Below, in pieces: positions 44,902 through 54,167 of a stretch of DNA of 64,000 nucleotides. A model generated the notes under the pieces. The model saw nothing but the letters and a program-made list of their open reading frames with translations. It ran no database searches and was not told the origin of the DNA. Location: NCBI RefSeq assembly GCF_026540855.1, contig NZ_JALNUP010000011.1, positions 55,736 to 119,735 on the forward strand, written 5' to 3'. The stretch's first letter is position 1. Each line of letters begins with the position of its first letter. The DNA comes from Sphingomonas sp. GC_Shp_5 (lineage in GTDB: Bacteria; Pseudomonadota; Alphaproteobacteria; Sphingomonadales; Sphingomonadaceae). The position numbers and the translations under genes are program-made.

Positions 44902-45297
44902 ATGGCAGTGACCGATCCCCTGGGTGATTTGCTCACCCGCATCCGCAACGGCCAGCGCGCGAAGAAGGACTCCGTCCTCTCGCCGGCGTCGAAGCTGCGC
45001 ATCCGCGTGCTCGACGTTCTGCAGCGCGAAGGCTATATCCGTGGCTACAGCGACGAACAGATGGGCCCGGCCGCCGGCGTCCGCATCGAGCTGAAGTATT
45101 TCGAGGGCCAGCCGGCGATCAAGCACGTCGCCCGCGTCTCGAAGCCCGGCCGCCGCGTCTATTCCGGTTCGCAGGAACTTCCCCGCGTCCGCAACGGCCT
45201 CGGCATCACCATCGTCTCGACGCCACGTGGCGTTCTGTCCGACGCGGAAGCGCGTGAGCAGAATGTTGGCGGCGAAGTTCTCGCAGAGGTGTTCTGA
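44902..45297 (+). CDS. rpsH: 30S ribosomal protein S8
   Basis: 131 residues, [16 protein letters not shown] and the C-terminal [21 protein letters not shown]8 represses the spc operon in E. coli. One-nucleotide overlap (TGATG) with rplF. Confidence 0.97.
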   Translation: MAVTDPLGDLLTRIRNGQRAKKDSVLSPASKLRIRVLDVLQREGYIRGYSDEQMGPAAGVRIELKYFEGQPAIKHVARVSKPGRRVYSGSQELPRVRNGLGITIVSTPRGVLSDAEAREQNVGGEVLAEVF

Positions 45298-45830
45298 TGA
45301 GCCGCATTGGCAAGAAGGTCATCCCGGTTCCGGCCGGCGTGACCCCGACGATCCAGGACAAGCAGATCAGCGTGAAGGGGCCCAAGGGCACCCTGACGAT
45401 GCCGCTGCGCGAAGAGATCAGCTACACGCTCGAGGACGGCGGCATCTCGGTGCAGCCGGCCAATGACACCAAGCGGGCTCGCGCGTTCTGGGGCATGCAG
45501 CGCACGATGGTCGCCAACCTGGTGACCGGCGTCACTGACGGCTTCTCCAAGAAGCTGCTCATCACCGGCGTCGGCTATCGCGCCGCGGCCCAGGGCAAGA
45601 CCCTGAAGCTGCAGCTCGGCTACAGCCACGACGTCAACATCGACGTGCCGGAAGGCCTCGAGGTGAAGACGCCCGACAACACCACCGTCGAGATCAGCGG
45701 CGCGGACAAGCAGAAGGTCGGTCAGCTCGCTGCCGAGATTCGCCAGTGGCGCAAGCCCGAGCCGTACAAGGGTAAGGGCATCAAGTACGACGGCGAGTTC
45801 ATCTTCCGTAAGGAAGGGAAGAAGAAGTAA
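45297..45830 (+). CDS. rplF: 50S ribosomal protein L6
   Basis: 177 residues, [15 protein letters not shown] opening and [15 protein letters not shown] end, two-repeat L6 fold. Confidence 0.98.
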   Translation: MSRIGKKVIPVPAGVTPTIQDKQISVKGPKGTLTMPLREEISYTLEDGGISVQPANDTKRARAFWGMQRTMVANLVTGVTDGFSKKLLITGVGYRAAAQGKTLKLQLGYSHDVNIDVPEGLEVKTPDNTTVEISGADKQKVGQLAAEIRQWRKPEPYKGKGIKYDGEFIFRKEGKKK

Positions 45831-46186
45831 TGACCAAGGGTCTCTCTCTTTTCGCAAAGCGGCGCCGCCGCAATCGTACCGCGCTGAAGGCTCGTGCCGG
45901 CACCCGTCCGCGGTTGTCGGTGCACCGCTCGGGCAAGCACATCTACGCCCAGGTGATCGACGACGTGGCGGGCACCACCGTCGCGTCGGCCTCCACCCTG
46001 GAGAAGGACGTGCGTGGCCAGTCGGGCGCCAACATCTCGGCAGCGACCGATGTCGGCAAGCGCGTCGCCGAGGCTGCCAAGGCAGCCGGCGTCACCCAGG
46101 TCGTGTTCGACCGCGGTGGCTTCCTGTTCCACGGCCGTGTCAAGGCGCTGGCCGAGGCCGCCCGTGAAGCCGGATTGGAGTTCTAA
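45830..46186 (+). CDS. rplR: 50S ribosomal protein L18
   Basis: 118 residues, 5S rRNA binding; [20 protein letters not shown] and [18 protein letters not shown]. Confidence 0.98.
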   Translation: MTKGLSLFAKRRRRNRTALKARAGTRPRLSVHRSGKHIYAQVIDDVAGTTVASASTLEKDVRGQSGANISAATDVGKRVAEAAKAAGVTQVVFDRGGFLFHGRVKALAEAAREAGLEF

Positions 46187-46188
46187 GA

Positions 46189-46965
46189 ATGGCTGACGAG
46201 AACAACATTCAGCCGGCCCAGGCCGAGGGTGCGCCGCAGGCGGACGCTCCGGCACAGGGTCAGCAGCAGGGCGGCTTCGGTGGCGGTCCTGGTGGCGGCA
46301 ACCGCGGTCCCCGCGGTGGTCGTGGCCGTGGCGGCCCGGGCGGCGGTCCCGGTGGCAACCGTGGCGGTGGCCGTGACGGTAACCGCGGTCGCGACAATCG
46401 TGGCGGCCGTCCCGGCAGCGACGATGGCGGCGAAGAGCTGATCGAGAAGCTGGTTCACATCAACCGCGTCTCGAAGACGGTGAAGGGCGGCAAGCGCTTT
46501 GGCTTCGCGGCGCTGGTCGTCGTGGGCGACGGCAAGGGCCGGGTCGGCTTTGGTCATGGCAAGGCACGCGAAGTGCCGGAAGCCATCTCCAAGGCGACGG
46601 CAGCTGCCAAGAAGGCGATGATCCGCATCCCGCTCCGCGAGGGGCGTACGCTGCATCATGACGGTAACGGCCACTTCGGTGCCGGCCGCGTGACGCTTCG
46701 CGCGGCGCCGCAGGGCACCGGCATCATCGCGGGTGGCCCGATGCGCGCCATCTTCGAATCGCTCGGCGTTGCCGATGTGGTGACCAAGTCGGTCGGCACG
46801 TCCAACCCGTACAACATGATCCGCGCCACGTTCGAGGCCCTTGGCGAGCAGACCTCGCCCAAGGCCGTCGCGCAGCGTCGCGGCAAGAAGATCGCCGACC
46901 TGCTCGGCCGCGGTGGCGCCGACAAGGACGTTGCCGAGGCGCAGGCCGAAGCGATCGCGGAGTAA
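46189..46965 (+). CDS. rpsE: 30S ribosomal protein S5 with RGG-rich N-terminal extension
   Basis: 258 residues against about 167 in E. coli. Residues from about 82 on are normal S5 ([51 protein letters not shown]). The first about 80 residues are low complexity: a Gln/Ala part followed by many Gly-Gly-Pro, Arg-Gly-Gly and Gly-Asn-Arg units. Arg-Gly tracts commonly bind RNA and are disordered. No upstream start would avoid it, because no other start with a ribosome-binding site fits. Confidence 0.95.
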   Translation: MADENNIQPAQAEGAPQADAPAQGQQQGGFGGGPGGGNRGPRGGRGRGGPGGGPGGNRGGGRDGNRGRDNRGGRPGSDDGGEELIEKLVHINRVSKTVKGGKRFGFAALVVVGDGKGRVGFGHGKAREVPEAISKATAAAKKAMIRIPLREGRTLHHDGNGHFGAGRVTLRAAPQGTGIIAGGPMRAIFESLGVADVVTKSVGTSNPYNMIRATFEALGEQTSPKAVAQRRGKKIADLLGRGGADKDVAEAQAEAIAE

Positions 46966-46971
46966 CCGGAC

Positions 46972-47148
46972 ATGGCAACGATCAAGATCAAGCAGACCGG
47001 TTCGCCGATCCGCCGCACCAAGGATCAGCGCGCAACGCTGATCGGGCTCGGCCTCAACAAGATGCACAAGGTCTCGGAGCTGGAGGACAGCCCCGAGGTC
47101 CGCGGGATGATCCGCAAGGTGCAGCACATGGTCGAGGTCCAGGGCTGA
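46972..47148 (+). CDS. rpmD: 50S ribosomal protein L30
   Basis: 58 residues: [20 protein letters not shown] start and [13 protein letters not shown] end. ATG 6 nt after the rpsE stop. Confidence 0.96.
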   Translation: MATIKIKQTGSPIRRTKDQRATLIGLGLNKMHKVSELEDSPEVRGMIRKVQHMVEVQG

Positions 47149-47178
47149 GCCCTTACCTCCACCTAGTGACAAATATGG

Positions 47179-47209
47179 GGAAGGGGGCTAAGCGGCCCCC
47201 TTCCTTTTT
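47179..47209 (+). terminator. intrinsic terminator between rpmD and rplO
   Basis: Perfect 10-bp stem GGAAGGGGGC / GCCCCCTTCC, 6-nt loop, directly followed by TTTTT. It lies inside the spc group, where read-through into rplO-secY is expected. Confidence 0.88.
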
Positions 47210-47245
47210 CCATCAGCGCGACAAAAGCGAAAGCGAGTGCATATC

Positions 47246-47788
47246 ATGAAGCTCAACGAACTCCGCGACAACCAGGGTGCCCGCAAGTCCAAGATCCGCG
47301 TCGGCCGCGGTATCGGTTCCGGCAAGGGCAAGACCGGCGGGCGCGGCCAGAAGGGCCAGAAGAGCCGCGAGGGCGTGTCCATCGCCGGCTTCGAGGGCGG
47401 CCAGATGCCGCTCCACATGCGGCTGCCGAAGCGCGGCTTCAACAACATCTTCGCCAAGGATTATGCCGAGGTGAACACCGGCGCGATCCAGAAGGCGCTC
47501 GACTCGGGCAAGCTCTCGGCCGAGGGCACGATCGACCAGGCCGTGCTCAAGGCCGCTGGCCTGGTGCGTGGCGGCAAGGACGGCGTCCGCCTCCTCGCCA
47601 AGGGCGAGCTGACCACCAAGCTGGCGTTCCACGTCGCTGGTGCCTCGGCCGGCGCCAAGGCGATGGTCGAGAAGACCGGTGGCTCGCTCGACATCCCGGT
47701 CCTCGTGCCGGCCGCCGAGAAGGCCGCCGCCAAGAAGGGCGTGCAGTACCGGGCGCGCCAGGAAAAGAAGGCCTCGTTCAAGGCGTAA
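47246..47788 (+). CDS. rplO: 50S ribosomal protein L15
   Basis: 180 residues, [20 protein letters not shown] opening, [14 protein letters not shown] loop. Somewhat longer than in E. coli (144) because of an alanine/lysine-rich C terminus. A GTG at 47237 is an alternative start. Confidence 0.96.
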   Translation: MKLNELRDNQGARKSKIRVGRGIGSGKGKTGGRGQKGQKSREGVSIAGFEGGQMPLHMRLPKRGFNNIFAKDYAEVNTGAIQKALDSGKLSAEGTIDQAVLKAAGLVRGGKDGVRLLAKGELTTKLAFHVAGASAGAKAMVEKTGGSLDIPVLVPAAEKAAAKKGVQYRARQEKKASFKA

Positions 47789-47862
47789 CGCCTGTTCCCC
47801 GGCCTGGCCGGGGAACAATAGCTCGTGGAGGTTAGACAAGCCTTCGAGCATGACTATATGAG

Positions 47863-47900
47863 CGGCGGGGCGGGTAAAAACGCATCCCGCCGTTTTTGTT
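47863..47900 (+). terminator. terminator-like hairpin between rplO and secY
   Basis: CGGCGGG / CCCGCCG (7 bp) around a 16-nt loop, followed by TTTTTGTTT. A separate 10-bp hairpin GTTCCCCGGC / GCCGGGGAAC lies just upstream, after the rplO stop. Confidence 0.7.
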
Positions 47901-47918
47901 TCCAGGACACGCACACGC

Positions 47919-49265
47919 ATGGCATCCGCAGCCGACCAGATGGCGCAAAGCATCAGCCTGTCGAAATTCGCGCAGGCGACCGACCTCAAGAAGCGGCTGT
48001 GGTTCACGATCGGTGCGCTGATCGTCTTCCGCCTGCTCAGCTACGTGCCGCTGCCCGGCATCGATCCCACCGCGCTGACCGATCTCGCGCAGCGCACCAA
48101 CGGCGGCGTGCTCGATTTCTTCAACGCCTTCTCGGGCGGCTCGCTCAAGCGCGCCAGCCTGATCGCCTTGGGCGTGATGCCCTACATCACCGCCTCGATC
48201 GTCGTACAGCTCGCCACCTCGCTGTCGCCGCAGCTCGCGTCGATCAAGAAGGAAGGCGAGTCGGGCCGCAAGAAGCTCAACCAATACACCCGCTACGGCA
48301 CCGTCGCGCTGACCGCGATCCAGGGCTATTTCATCGCCATCGGCTTCCAGAGCCAGGGCGTGGTGGTCGAGCCGGGGATGATCTTCATCGTCGGCGCGGT
48401 GATCTCGCTGATCGGCGGCACCATGTTCCTGATGTGGATCGGCGAGCAGATCACCGCGCGCGGGATCGGCAACGGCGTGTCGCTGATCATCATGGCCGGC
48501 ATCGTCGCCAACCTGCCGACCACGCTGGTCAACCTGATGGAAGGCGGCCGCACCGGCTCGATCGACGCGGTCCGGCTGATCGGCACCATCATCGCGGTGG
48601 TCGCGCTGATCCTGTTCATCTGCTTCATGGAGCGCGCCCAGCGCCGCATCCTGATCCAATATCCCAAGCGCCAGACCCAGCGCGGGATGCAGGCCGATCG
48701 CAGCCACCTGCCGCTCAAGATCAACACCGCGGGCGTGATCCCGCCGATCTTCGCCTCGTCGCTGCTGCTGATGCCGCTGACCATCTCGCAGTTCGCCGGC
48801 CAGCGCGTTGCGGGCGAATCGCGCTGGGGTGATTTCATCATCACCCTCAACCAGTATCTCCAGCACGGCTCGCCGGTGTACATGGCGCTCTATGCCGCCG
48901 GCATCATCTTCTTCTCGTTCTTCTACACCGCCGTGGTGTTCAATCCGGAAGAGACCGCCGACAATCTGAAGCGCTATGGCGGGTTCATCCCCGGCATCCG
49001 CCCCGGCAAGAACACCGAGACCTATTTCGACTACGTCCTCACCCGCATCACCGTGATCGGCGCGGCGTATCTGACGATCATCTGCCTGCTGCCCGAGTAT
49101 CTGGTCTCGGCGCTGTCGATCCCCTTCTACCTGGGCGGCACCAGCCTGCTGATCGTCGTCAACGTGACCATGGACACGGTGACGCAGATCCAGTCGCACC
49201 TGTTGGCGCATCAATATGGCGATCTGATCAAGAAGGCGAAGCTGAAGGGCGGTCGCCTGCGCTAA
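47919..49265 (+). CDS. secY: protein translocase subunit SecY
   Basis: 448 residues, ten transmembrane segments; LGVMPYITASIVVQL, GVIPPIFASSLL and the ARGIGNGVSLIIMAGIVANLP cytoplasmic segment are typical. Central pore of SecYEG. rpmJ, which follows secY in E. coli, is absent here. Confidence 0.97.
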   Translation: MASAADQMAQSISLSKFAQATDLKKRLWFTIGALIVFRLLSYVPLPGIDPTALTDLAQRTNGGVLDFFNAFSGGSLKRASLIALGVMPYITASIVVQLATSLSPQLASIKKEGESGRKKLNQYTRYGTVALTAIQGYFIAIGFQSQGVVVEPGMIFIVGAVISLIGGTMFLMWIGEQITARGIGNGVSLIIMAGIVANLPTTLVNLMEGGRTGSIDAVRLIGTIIAVVALILFICFMERAQRRILIQYPKRQTQRGMQADRSHLPLKINTAGVIPPIFASSLLLMPLTISQFAGQRVAGESRWGDFIITLNQYLQHGSPVYMALYAAGIIFFSFFYTAVVFNPEETADNLKRYGGFIPGIRPGKNTETYFDYVLTRITVIGAAYLTIICLLPEYLVSALSIPFYLGGTSLLIVVNVTMDTVTQIQSHLLAHQYGDLIKKAKLKGGRLR

Positions 49266-49301
49266 GCGGGGATCGGGACGGCAGGGAATTCGGGAGTAGC
49301 T

Positions 49302-49955
49302 GTGAACATCATCCTTCTAGGGCCGCCGGGTGCGGGCAAGGGCACCCAGGCCCAGCGACTGACGGCCGAGCGCGGGCTCGTCCAGCTCTCGACCGGCGAC
49401 ATGCTGCGTGCCGCCGTCGCGTCGGGGTCGCCGGTCGGCCTTCAGGCGAAGGCGGTGATGGAAGCGGGCGAGCTCGTGTCCGACGCGATCGTCTCGGCGC
49501 TGATCGGCGAGCGGCTCGATGCCGGCGACACCGGCAAGGGCGTGATCTTCGATGGCTATCCCCGCACCGCCGCACAGGCCGACGCGCTCGACACCTTGCT
49601 GTCGGACCGCGGCAACCAGCTCGATCACGTCATCGAGCTCGAGGTCGACGAGGCTGCGCTGATCGAGCGCATCGAGGGGCGCTTCACCTGCGCGCACTGC
49701 GGCGAGGGCTATCACGATCGCTTCAAGCTGCCCAAGGTGCCGGGCGTCTGCGACGTCTGCGGCTCGACCGAGTTCAAGCGCCGGCCCGACGACAATGCCG
49801 AGACGGTACGCACCCGCATGACCGAATATCGCGCCAAGACCGCACCGATCCTGCCGATCTACGAGGTGCGTGGCCTGGTCAGCCGGGTCGACGGCATGCG
49901 CTCGATGGAGCATGTCGCCGAGGCGATCGCGGCAATCCTGGACGGGCGCGGCTGA
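49302..49955 (+). CDS. adk: adenylate kinase (zinc-LID type)
   Basis: Equilibrates AMP, ADP and ATP. 217 residues: P-loop GPPGAGKGTQ (7-16), TGDMLR, GYPRTAAQ, and a LID with CAHCGEGY and CDVCGS giving four Cys for structural zinc. Start GTG at 49302. Confidence 0.97.
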   Translation: MNIILLGPPGAGKGTQAQRLTAERGLVQLSTGDMLRAAVASGSPVGLQAKAVMEAGELVSDAIVSALIGERLDAGDTGKGVIFDGYPRTAAQADALDTLLSDRGNQLDHVIELEVDEAALIERIEGRFTCAHCGEGYHDRFKLPKVPGVCDVCGSTEFKRRPDDNAETVRTRMTEYRAKTAPILPIYEVRGLVSRVDGMRSMEHVAEAIAAILDGRG

Positions 49956-50003
49956 GCGGATCGTCAGGTGGATCGGCAGTGACCATCCACTTGCGTCCCC
50001 ACC

Positions 50004-50033
50004 CGTCATCCTGAAACATGATCGGGATGACGG
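50004..50033. repeat. short hairpin repeat after adk
   Basis: CGTCATCCTGAAACATGATC and CGGGATGACGG form a hairpin of the family A arm type. Confidence 0.5.
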
Positions 50034-50207
50034 AAGTGTCTGTGCAAGGCCGGCAGCCTGCACCGCGCTGGCGCCCAACATGACGAATCTGTCATCTTTG
50101 GGTCACCGTCTCGTTCCCCGCTCTCCCCTATCTCGATGACACGGCCGATCACATCGGCCAGCAGTTCAACGAGATCGGTACCCGACACTCCCGGGGGTAT
50201 CGTTGGG

Positions 50208-50245
50208 GGCCGGCGGAAAGCGTGCTTTTCGCCGGCCTTTCCGTT
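50208..50245 (+). terminator. strong hairpin just before the response regulator
   Basis: A 13-bp stem GGCCGGCGGAAAG / CTTTTCGCCGGCC with a 4-nt loop, then TTTCCGTT. It ends 12 nt before AGGAGG of the response-regulator gene, so it is either the adk terminator or a leader attenuator of the kinase operon. Confidence 0.65.
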
Positions 50246-50256
50246 AGGAGGGATGC

Positions 50257-50952
50257 GTGAGCCGGAAGATCCTGATCGTCGAGGATGATGCCTCCACCTC
50301 CGCCTATCTGGCCAAGGGACTGGGCGAGGCGGGCTATGCCGTTGAGGCCGCCAAGGACGGGCGCGACGGCCTGTTCCTGGCGAGCGAAGGCATCTTCGAT
50401 CTGATCATCGCCGATCGCATGCTCCCGGGGCTCGACGGCCTGTCGATGGTGAGCGCGATCCGCGCCGCGGGGATCGACACGCCGGTGCTGATCCTCTCCG
50501 CGCTCGCCGCGGTCGACGATCGCGTCGATGGCCTGCGCGCCGGCGCCGACGATTATCTGTGCAAGCCCTTCTCCTTTGCCGAACTCTCCGCGCGGATCGA
50601 CGCGCTGGTCCGCCGCTCGGATCGCGCCGCCAGCGAGCCGCAGAAGACCAGGCTCGCGGTCGGCGATCTCGAGATCGATCTGCTCGCGCGCCAGGTGACG
50701 CGGGCCGGCCGCACCATCCCGCTCGGCGCGCGCGAGTTCAACCTGCTCGAATTCCTCGCCCGCCACGCCGGCCAGGTCGTCACCCGCACGATGATGCTGG
50801 AGAAGATCTGGAACTATCATTTCGATCCGGGCTCCAATGTCGTCGACGTCCATATCGGCCGGCTCCGGCGCAAGCTCGAGGACGGCTTCGCCTCGCCCAT
50901 CCTCCACACGGTGCGCGGCGCCGGTTACCGCCTGGCTGCCGACGCGCTCTAG
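50257..50952 (+). CDS. OmpR-family response regulator
   Basis: 231 residues: receiver domain with acid pair Asp10/Asp11, phosphorylated Asp53 in IIADRMLPG and Lys103 in CKPFSFAEL; C-terminal winged helix (VDVHIGRLRRKLE). GTG start with AGGAGG upstream. Followed after 3 nt by its histidine kinase. Target genes unknown. It lies between adk and rpsM, where alpha-operon genes are expected to be continuous. Confidence 0.93.
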   Translation: MSRKILIVEDDASTSAYLAKGLGEAGYAVEAAKDGRDGLFLASEGIFDLIIADRMLPGLDGLSMVSAIRAAGIDTPVLILSALAAVDDRVDGLRAGADDYLCKPFSFAELSARIDALVRRSDRAASEPQKTRLAVGDLEIDLLARQVTRAGRTIPLGAREFNLLEFLARHAGQVVTRTMMLEKIWNYHFDPGSNVVDVHIGRLRRKLEDGFASPILHTVRGAGYRLAADAL

Positions 50953-50955
50953 ACC

Positions 50956-52350
50956 GTGACCGGTCACGACGTCGGGTTGGCGGGAAGGGCGGCAGGTGCG
51001 CTACAGCGGCGCATGCGCTTGTCCGTCACCGCCCGCATCGCCTTGCTCTCGATCGCGCTGGCGCTGCTCTCCAACCTCGTCCTCGTCGGCTTTGTCTGGC
51101 AGCAGACCCATGTCGCCGCGCTCGGCACCGTTCGCCGCGAGACGATCGAGACCTCCGATGCGATGCGTGCGGTGTTCCGCACCGGCGGCCTGCGCGCGGT
51201 GGCGGACGCGATCGGCGGGGCGCGTGCGCCGGGCGACACCTCGCTGCTGCTCGCGGTGGTCGACGGCAGCGGCCGCCGTATCCTCGGCTACGGCCCGATG
51301 CGCCTGGGCGTGCGGCTGGTCCCGACCACCTTCCGGGTCGACGATCTCGACAACAGCTCGGCGACCAGCGACGTCGGTTATGCGCTGCATCCGATCGGTC
51401 GGTATTGGCTGCTGGCCGGGCGCAGCCTCGATCTGGTCAGCGCCGAGCAGCAGGCGATCGAACGCGCGCTGGCGCTCGCCGTGATGTTCTCGCTGATCCT
51501 CGGTATCGGTGCCGGACTGGTGCTCGCGCGATACGTGGCGCTGCGGCTCGATCGCATCGCCGCGGTGGTGGAGGCCGCAGGGGAGGGCGATCTGTCGCGC
51601 CGGGTGCCGCTCGGGGTGGCGGCGGGCGACGCGTTCGACCGGCTGGCAGCGCGGCTCAACGCCATGCTCGAAAAACTCGAGCGGCTGATGGTCGAGCTGC
51701 GCGTGGTCACCGACAGCCTCGCCCATGATCTGCGCTCGCCGCTTGCGCGGTTGCGCACCAAGACCGAGCAGGCGGTGCTGATCGCGGATCCTGCCGCGCG
51801 CGAGACGGCGCTTGGCGGTTTGCTGGTGGAGACCGATCTGGTGATGCGCATGCTCACCATGGTGATCGAGATCAGCCGCTCTGAGGCAATCTCGCGCGAT
51901 CGCTTCAGCGCGGTCAGCCCGGCCCGCCTGGTGGAGGAAATTGCCGAGCTTTACGAGCCCGTTGCCGAGGATGCCGGCCTCGCCTTCATTGTCGCGATCG
52001 ACGATCGGCCCCCGGCGATGCCGCTGCACCGCGAGCTGTTGAGCCAGGCGATCACCAACCTCATCGACAATGCGTTGAAGCATGGCGCCAGCGGCGGCAG
52101 CGTTACGCTTCGGCTGGCGCATGTTGTCGAGGGGATCATCATCCAGGTCGAGGACCGCGGGCAGGGAATCGCCGAGGAGGATCGCGCCCAGGCGATCAAG
52201 CGCTTCGGCCGCCTCGATGCCGCGCGCAGCACGCCCGGCGCGGGCCTCGGCATGGCGCTGATCGAAGCCGTCGCCCGGCTGCACGGCGGGCGCTTCGAGC
52301 TCGACGACAACCATCCCGGTCTGATCGCGCGCATCGTGCTGCCTGCGTGA
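50956..52350 (+). CDS. sensor histidine kinase
   Basis: 464 residues: TM1 about 28-47, periplasmic sensor about 48-170, TM2 about 172-195, HAMP, dimerisation helix with His257 in DSLAHDLRSP, N box NLIDNALKH, G1 DRGQGI and G2 GAGLGMALIEA. It pairs with the regulator upstream. The sensor region has no recognised domain. Start GTG 50956 or ATG 51013; no SD decides. Confidence 0.9.
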   Translation: MTGHDVGLAGRAAGALQRRMRLSVTARIALLSIALALLSNLVLVGFVWQQTHVAALGTVRRETIETSDAMRAVFRTGGLRAVADAIGGARAPGDTSLLLAVVDGSGRRILGYGPMRLGVRLVPTTFRVDDLDNSSATSDVGYALHPIGRYWLLAGRSLDLVSAEQQAIERALALAVMFSLILGIGAGLVLARYVALRLDRIAAVVEAAGEGDLSRRVPLGVAAGDAFDRLAARLNAMLEKLERLMVELRVVTDSLAHDLRSPLARLRTKTEQAVLIADPAARETALGGLLVETDLVMRMLTMVIEISRSEAISRDRFSAVSPARLVEEIAELYEPVAEDAGLAFIVAIDDRPPAMPLHRELLSQAITNLIDNALKHGASGGSVTLRLAHVVEGIIIQVEDRGQGIAEEDRAQAIKRFGRLDAARSTPGAGLGMALIEAVARLHGGRFELDDNHPGLIARIVLPA

Positions 52351-52372
52351 ATGAGGGTGAACTAAGCGTTGG

Positions 52373-52474
52373 TGCCGAGTCTGTCGGCGCACGGTGAAGC
52401 TCATGCCGTTCGACAAGCCGGCGGCGAGGAACTCCGCAAATCCGTTCGTGCTGAGCCTGTCGAAGCACGGTGAG
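52373..52474. repeat. intergenic repeat family B copy 1
   Basis: Contains TTCGTGCTGAGCCTGTCGAA (from 52446) and an inverted, diverged arm GTTCGACAAGCC (near 52410). Shares about 24 bases with the inverted copy at 62243. Confidence 0.7.
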
Positions 52475-52559
52475 ACTTATCCCCGTCAACAAGCTCGGGC
52501 CGAACGCGAGGCAGCGGTCGACCTGGCATTTCAGCGAGCGGGTCCCTGCCGTCAGCAGC

Positions 52560-52721
52560 TCAGGCGGCGCGGCGGGCGTCCAGTGCCGCGTCGATCCGCG
52601 CCACCAGTTCAGGTAGCGATGGCGGTGACCAGGGCGCACTGCCCATGATCGGCATCTGCACTTTCTTGCCGATCCGGCTATAAGCCTGGTCCTTGGCGGC
52701 GAGGTGTCCGATCTCCTGCAT
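52560..52721 (-). CDS. candidate small protein
   Basis: 53 codons: MQEIGHLAAKDQAYSRIGKK at the start and an Ala-rich end (RIDAALDARRAA). Codon use is GC3-rich as in neighbouring genes. No SD. It may be a remnant of a longer gene. Confidence 0.35.
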   Translation of the reverse strand: MQEIGHLAAKDQAYSRIGKKVQMPIMGSAPWSPPSLPELVARIDAALDARRAA

Positions 52722-52796
52722 GGGCCATTATCTGCCGTTGCCCGGCTAAGATTCGGTTAATCGAGCCGTAACACCCTCTTTACCGGACCAAATCCG

Positions 52797-53045
52797 ATGG
52801 ACGCGCTTACCCTGTTCGGCCTGTTCGCCGTTACCTTCATGCTGATCTGCTATGTGCTCGAGGAGCGGGCGCGGTTCTGGACGCTGCTGTTCGCCTTTGG
52901 CTGCCTGCTTGGGTCGGCTTACGGCTTCCTGCAGGGGGCCTGGCCGTTCGGTGCGGTCGAGCTGATCTGGTTCGTCGTGGCGCTGCGTCGCTGGTGGAAG
53001 ATGCCCTCCGGCAAGCCCGCCAAGGTGGGGGAACCCATCGCTTGA
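52797..53045 (+). CDS. small membrane protein of unknown function
   Basis: 82 residues, two or three hydrophobic helices (LTLFGLFAVTFMLICYVLE, FWTLLFAFGCLLGSAYGFLQ, AVELIWFVVALRRWW). Family unknown. It sits between the kinase and rpsM; the cotranscription is unclear. Confidence 0.65.
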   Translation: MDALTLFGLFAVTFMLICYVLEERARFWTLLFAFGCLLGSAYGFLQGAWPFGAVELIWFVVALRRWWKMPSGKPAKVGEPIA

Positions 53046-53216
53046 CACCGCGTTTGCGCGCGCTTAACTGAGCGTTACTCCGATCCACCGGTTCCCGGCG
53101 GCGCTGTTTTGCGCTCGCCGCGCTACTGCGTTAACGTTCTGGTGGGTTGGGAGTGATGCGACGAGATGGGGGATGTGCGGCCATGCCGTTCCCCGTGGAG
53201 CTAGGAGAAACATTTC

Positions 53217-53585
53217 ATGGCACGTATCGCGGGTGTCAACATCCCGACCAACAAGCGCGTGGTGATCGCGCTGACCTACATCCACGGCATTGGCCCGACC
53301 AAGGCCAAGGAAATCACGACCAAGCTGGAAATCGCGCCCGAGCGTCGTGTCCAGGACCTGACTGATCAGGAAGTGCTGCAGATCCGCGAAGCGATCGACG
53401 CCGATCACACCGTGGAAGGCGATCTGCGTCGCCAGACCGCGATGAACATCAAGCGTCTGATGGACCTCGCCTGCTACCGTGGCCTGCGCCATCGTCGTGG
53501 CCTGCCGGTCCGTGGCCAGCGCACGCACACCAATGCGCGCACCCGCAAGGGCAAGGCCAAGCCGATCGCCGGCAAGAAAAAGTAA
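53217..53585 (+). CDS. rpsM: 30S ribosomal protein S13
   Basis: 122 residues, [20 protein letters not shown] opening, basic tail [11 protein letters not shown]. Start with CTAGGAGAAA. First gene of the alpha group, 172 nt after the small membrane gene. Confidence 0.98.
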   Translation: MARIAGVNIPTNKRVVIALTYIHGIGPTKAKEITTKLEIAPERRVQDLTDQEVLQIREAIDADHTVEGDLRRQTAMNIKRLMDLACYRGLRHRRGLPVRGQRTHTNARTRKGKAKPIAGKKK

Positions 53586-53694
53586 GAAAAACATCCGGGG
53601 ACGTTTTCCTCGGGGCGCTTACTTTTCCGCCGGAGGCTCCCGACGCTCGCCGTCGGCCCCGGCGTTCTCAGCTAGATAAGGTCAGGATAACACC

Positions 53695-54084
53695 ATGGCA
53701 CGTGAACCGCAGCGCATTAAGCGGCGCGAACGCAAGAACATCACCGCCGGCGTCGCTCATGTGAACGCCAGCTTCAACAACACCATGATCACCATCACCG
53801 ACGCGCAGGGCAACGCCATTTCGTGGTCGTCCGCCGGCATGATGGGCTTCAAGGGCAGCCGCAAGTCCACCCCGTATGCGGCCCAGGTCGCAGCGGAAGA
53901 CGCCGGCAAGAAGGCCGCCGAGCACGGCGTCCGTACCCTCGAAGTCGAGGTCAAGGGCCCCGGTTCGGGCCGCGAGTCGGCGCTGCGCGCGCTGCAGGCG
54001 GTCGGTTTCCAGATCACGTCGATTCGTGACGTGACCTCGATCCCGCACAACGGTGTTCGTCCGTCCAAGCGTCGTCGCGTCTGA
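53695..54084 (+). CDS. rpsK: 30S ribosomal protein S11
   Basis: 129 residues, [17 protein letters not shown] and [21 protein letters not shown], standard S11 of the platform. Confidence 0.98.
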   Translation: MAREPQRIKRRERKNITAGVAHVNASFNNTMITITDAQGNAISWSSAGMMGFKGSRKSTPYAAQVAAEDAGKKAAEHGVRTLEVEVKGPGSGRESALRALQAVGFQITSIRDVTSIPHNGVRPSKRRRV

Positions 54085-54091
54085 TTTCTTA

Positions 54092-54115
54092 CGCGCCGGC
54101 TGACGAGTCGGCGCG
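54092..54115 (+). other. hairpin between rpsK and rpoA
   Basis: CGCGCCG / CGGCGCG with a GC pair added, loop TGACGA, then CTTTCC. Weak T run; possible processing site. Confidence 0.5.
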
Positions 54116-54167
54116 CTTTCCTTCCGGCTGGAACTGCCCCCGTTCCGGCCCAAATTAGGGGACACCT

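Larger units (their letters stand above)
49956..50256. other. 301-bp gap between adk and the response regulator
   Basis: Contains the hairpin repeat at 50004-50033 and the strong hairpin at 50208-50240. The rest shows no gene. ATGACG / CATCTT stretches near 50080 could form part of a promoter, but nothing clear. Confidence 0.6.
52351..52796. other. 446-bp gap between the kinase and a small membrane protein
   Basis: Holds inverted repeats of family B (52373-52474) and a candidate 53-codon minus-strand gene at 52560-52721. Nothing else convincing. Confidence 0.6.

Noticed and set aside
47832..49214. 460-codon minus-strand frame opposite secY
   Set aside because: Antisense shadow of secY, very rich in His, Asp, Arg and Gln as expected for antisense of membrane codons.
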